Origin: MGML01 sp034416335
GTDB taxonomy: Bacteria; Chloroflexota; Dehalococcoidia; Dehalococcoidales; UBA2162
Direction of reading: 5' to 3'
Assembly (NCBI GenBank): GCA_034416335.1
Contig: DAOULV010000018.1
Location: 124,001-188,000, forward strand
DNA: 64,000 nucleotides
Numbering within the stretch: position 1 is the first letter of the stretch; each line of letters starts with the position of its first letter. The notes beneath the pieces were generated by a model. That model was not told where the DNA came from, made no database searches, and saw nothing but the letters and a program-made list of their open reading frames with translations. The translations under genes and the position numbers were made by a program. Of this stretch, positions 63,414 through 64,000 are shown piece by piece.

Positions 63414-64000
63414 TTGGATTCACTTGAAGGTATCAGGGTTCTTGATCTATCACGTTTTCAGGCGTGCCCTCTCTGCGGGATGGTGCTGGCAGATCTGGGT
63501 GCCGAGGTAATCAGGATAGAAGAGCCGCGGGGAGCGCCGGATAGAAGCTGGGGGCAATTGGGGCCGGACGGAGAAACACTGCTGTATAAGGTTATAGGAC
63601 GCAGTAAGAAATGTGCCACCCTGCGTATTAATACTCCTGCCGGCAGGGAAGTTTTCCATGAGCTGGTAAAAAAATCGGATGTGATTCTGCATAATTATAC
63701 TCCGGGTGCTCCGATAGCCACTGAAGTCGATTATGAACGGCTTAAGGAAATCAATGAGGGAATTATACTTGCTGCCCTGTCCGGGTACGGACAGGATGGC
63801 CCTGACGCGCGGAGACCGGGTTTCGATGGTACGGCGCAGGCACGCTCGGGAGGTATGGTACTGACAGGATTCCCGGGTAACGACCCGATAAAGACCGGCA
63901 TTCCCTTCATCGACGTTACCGCCGGACTCTTTACAACAGTCGGCGTATTGAACGCCCTTTACCACAGGGAGAAAACCGGCAAAGGCCAGACGATAGATGT
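63414..64000 (+). CDS. CaiB/BaiF family CoA-transferase (cut by window end)
   Basis: About 195 N-terminal residues from TTG 63414, with AAAGGAGG nine bases upstream. DSLEGIRVLDLSRFQACPLCGMVLADLGAEVIRIEEPRG is the family start; RRPGFDGTAQARSGGM carries the catalytic Asp. It reads on past base 64000. Only antisense frames are long enough to be caught by a simple ORF search because this one lacks an ATG and a stop. It is not the same gene as at 57018: the sequence is clearly different. Confidence 0.9.
   Translation, partial: MDSLEGIRVLDLSRFQACPLCGMVLADLGAEVIRIEEPRGAPDRSWGQLGPDGETLLYKVIGRSKKCATLRINTPAGREVFHELVKKSDVILHNYTPGAPIATEVDYERLKEINEGIILAALSGYGQDGPDARRPGFDGTAQARSGGMVLTGFPGNDPIKTGIPFIDVTAGLFTTVGVLNALYHREKTGKGQTID

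Overview
The window reads as one contig from an anaerobic, mid-GC bacterium with dense catabolic gene content. Benzoyl-CoA reductase-type genes, many SDR, OYE and CaiB genes, NrfD/FeS modules, heavy selenocysteine use and dispersed 'TCGCAATGAC'-type repeats together suggest a sediment Chloroflexota (Dehalococcoidia-like). That placement is inference; a Desulfobacterota host is the main alternative. No rRNA, tRNA or single-copy marker gene was found to settle it.

Selenoproteins dominate the window. Seven genes carry in-frame UGA codons that sit at expected redox positions and are followed by conserved coding sequence, giving eight predicted Sec residues. They are a lipoprotein rhodanese with two UGAs (1595-2173), four UGSC-like proteins of about 560-590 aa (4193-5941, 12077-13852, 23482-25167, 54859-56625), an HdrA-like protein (48243-51377) and an MvhD-like protein (51374-52156). 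A simple ORF caller would split or truncate all of them.

Layout. 1-10.4 kb: a minus-strand group (flavin reductase, UGSC-like selenoprotein, aldo/keto reductase, SDR, Sec-rhodanese, amidohydrolase), then a cupin, a ferritin-like protein, DUF1801, a NifU-like protein and a nitroreductase. 10.4-17 kb: NDP-forming acyl-CoA synthetase, a second UGSC-like protein, a large OYE/FadH-type reductase and an SDR. 17-22 kb: a nuclease-fold-like protein with a histone-H1-like tail, an NrfD/FeS/response-regulator operon and a second, divergent response regulator. 22-28 kb: SDR, third UGSC-like protein, UroD-like protein, OYE-like reductase and a CaiB remnant. 28.4-38 kb: a long plus-strand run of MaoC/FAS1-like dehydratase, DapA-like aldolase, a glycyl-radical-type enzyme whose radical glycine is serine, its activase, a DUF6282 hydrolase, class II FBPase and a two-subunit CoA-transferase. 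38.5-43.5 kb: aconitase X (two subunits), a HigBA-type toxin-antitoxin pair followed by a duplicated 3' end of the aconitase X small-subunit gene, then an AT-rich AAA-ATPase/Toprim-like pair that looks like a defence cassette. 43.6-54.3 kb: PaaX regulator, bamBCDEF-like class II benzoyl-CoA reductase operon, MazEF-type pair and a PaaK-type aryl-CoA ligase. 54.8-64 kb: fourth UGSC-like protein, CaiB transferase, molybdopterin oxidoreductase with its FeS subunit, a short acyl-CoA dehydrogenase and a CaiB cut by the window end.

Taken together, the ligases, CoA-transferases, dehydrogenases, dehydratases and aromatic-ring reductase describe anaerobic CoA-thioester catabolism of aromatic or alicyclic acids. 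Electron flow would run through Hdr-like FeS flavoproteins, many of them Sec-dependent. The role of the UGSC-like selenoproteins is unknown and is the most promising undescribed element. Intergenic regions hold three families of dispersed, hairpin-forming repeats.
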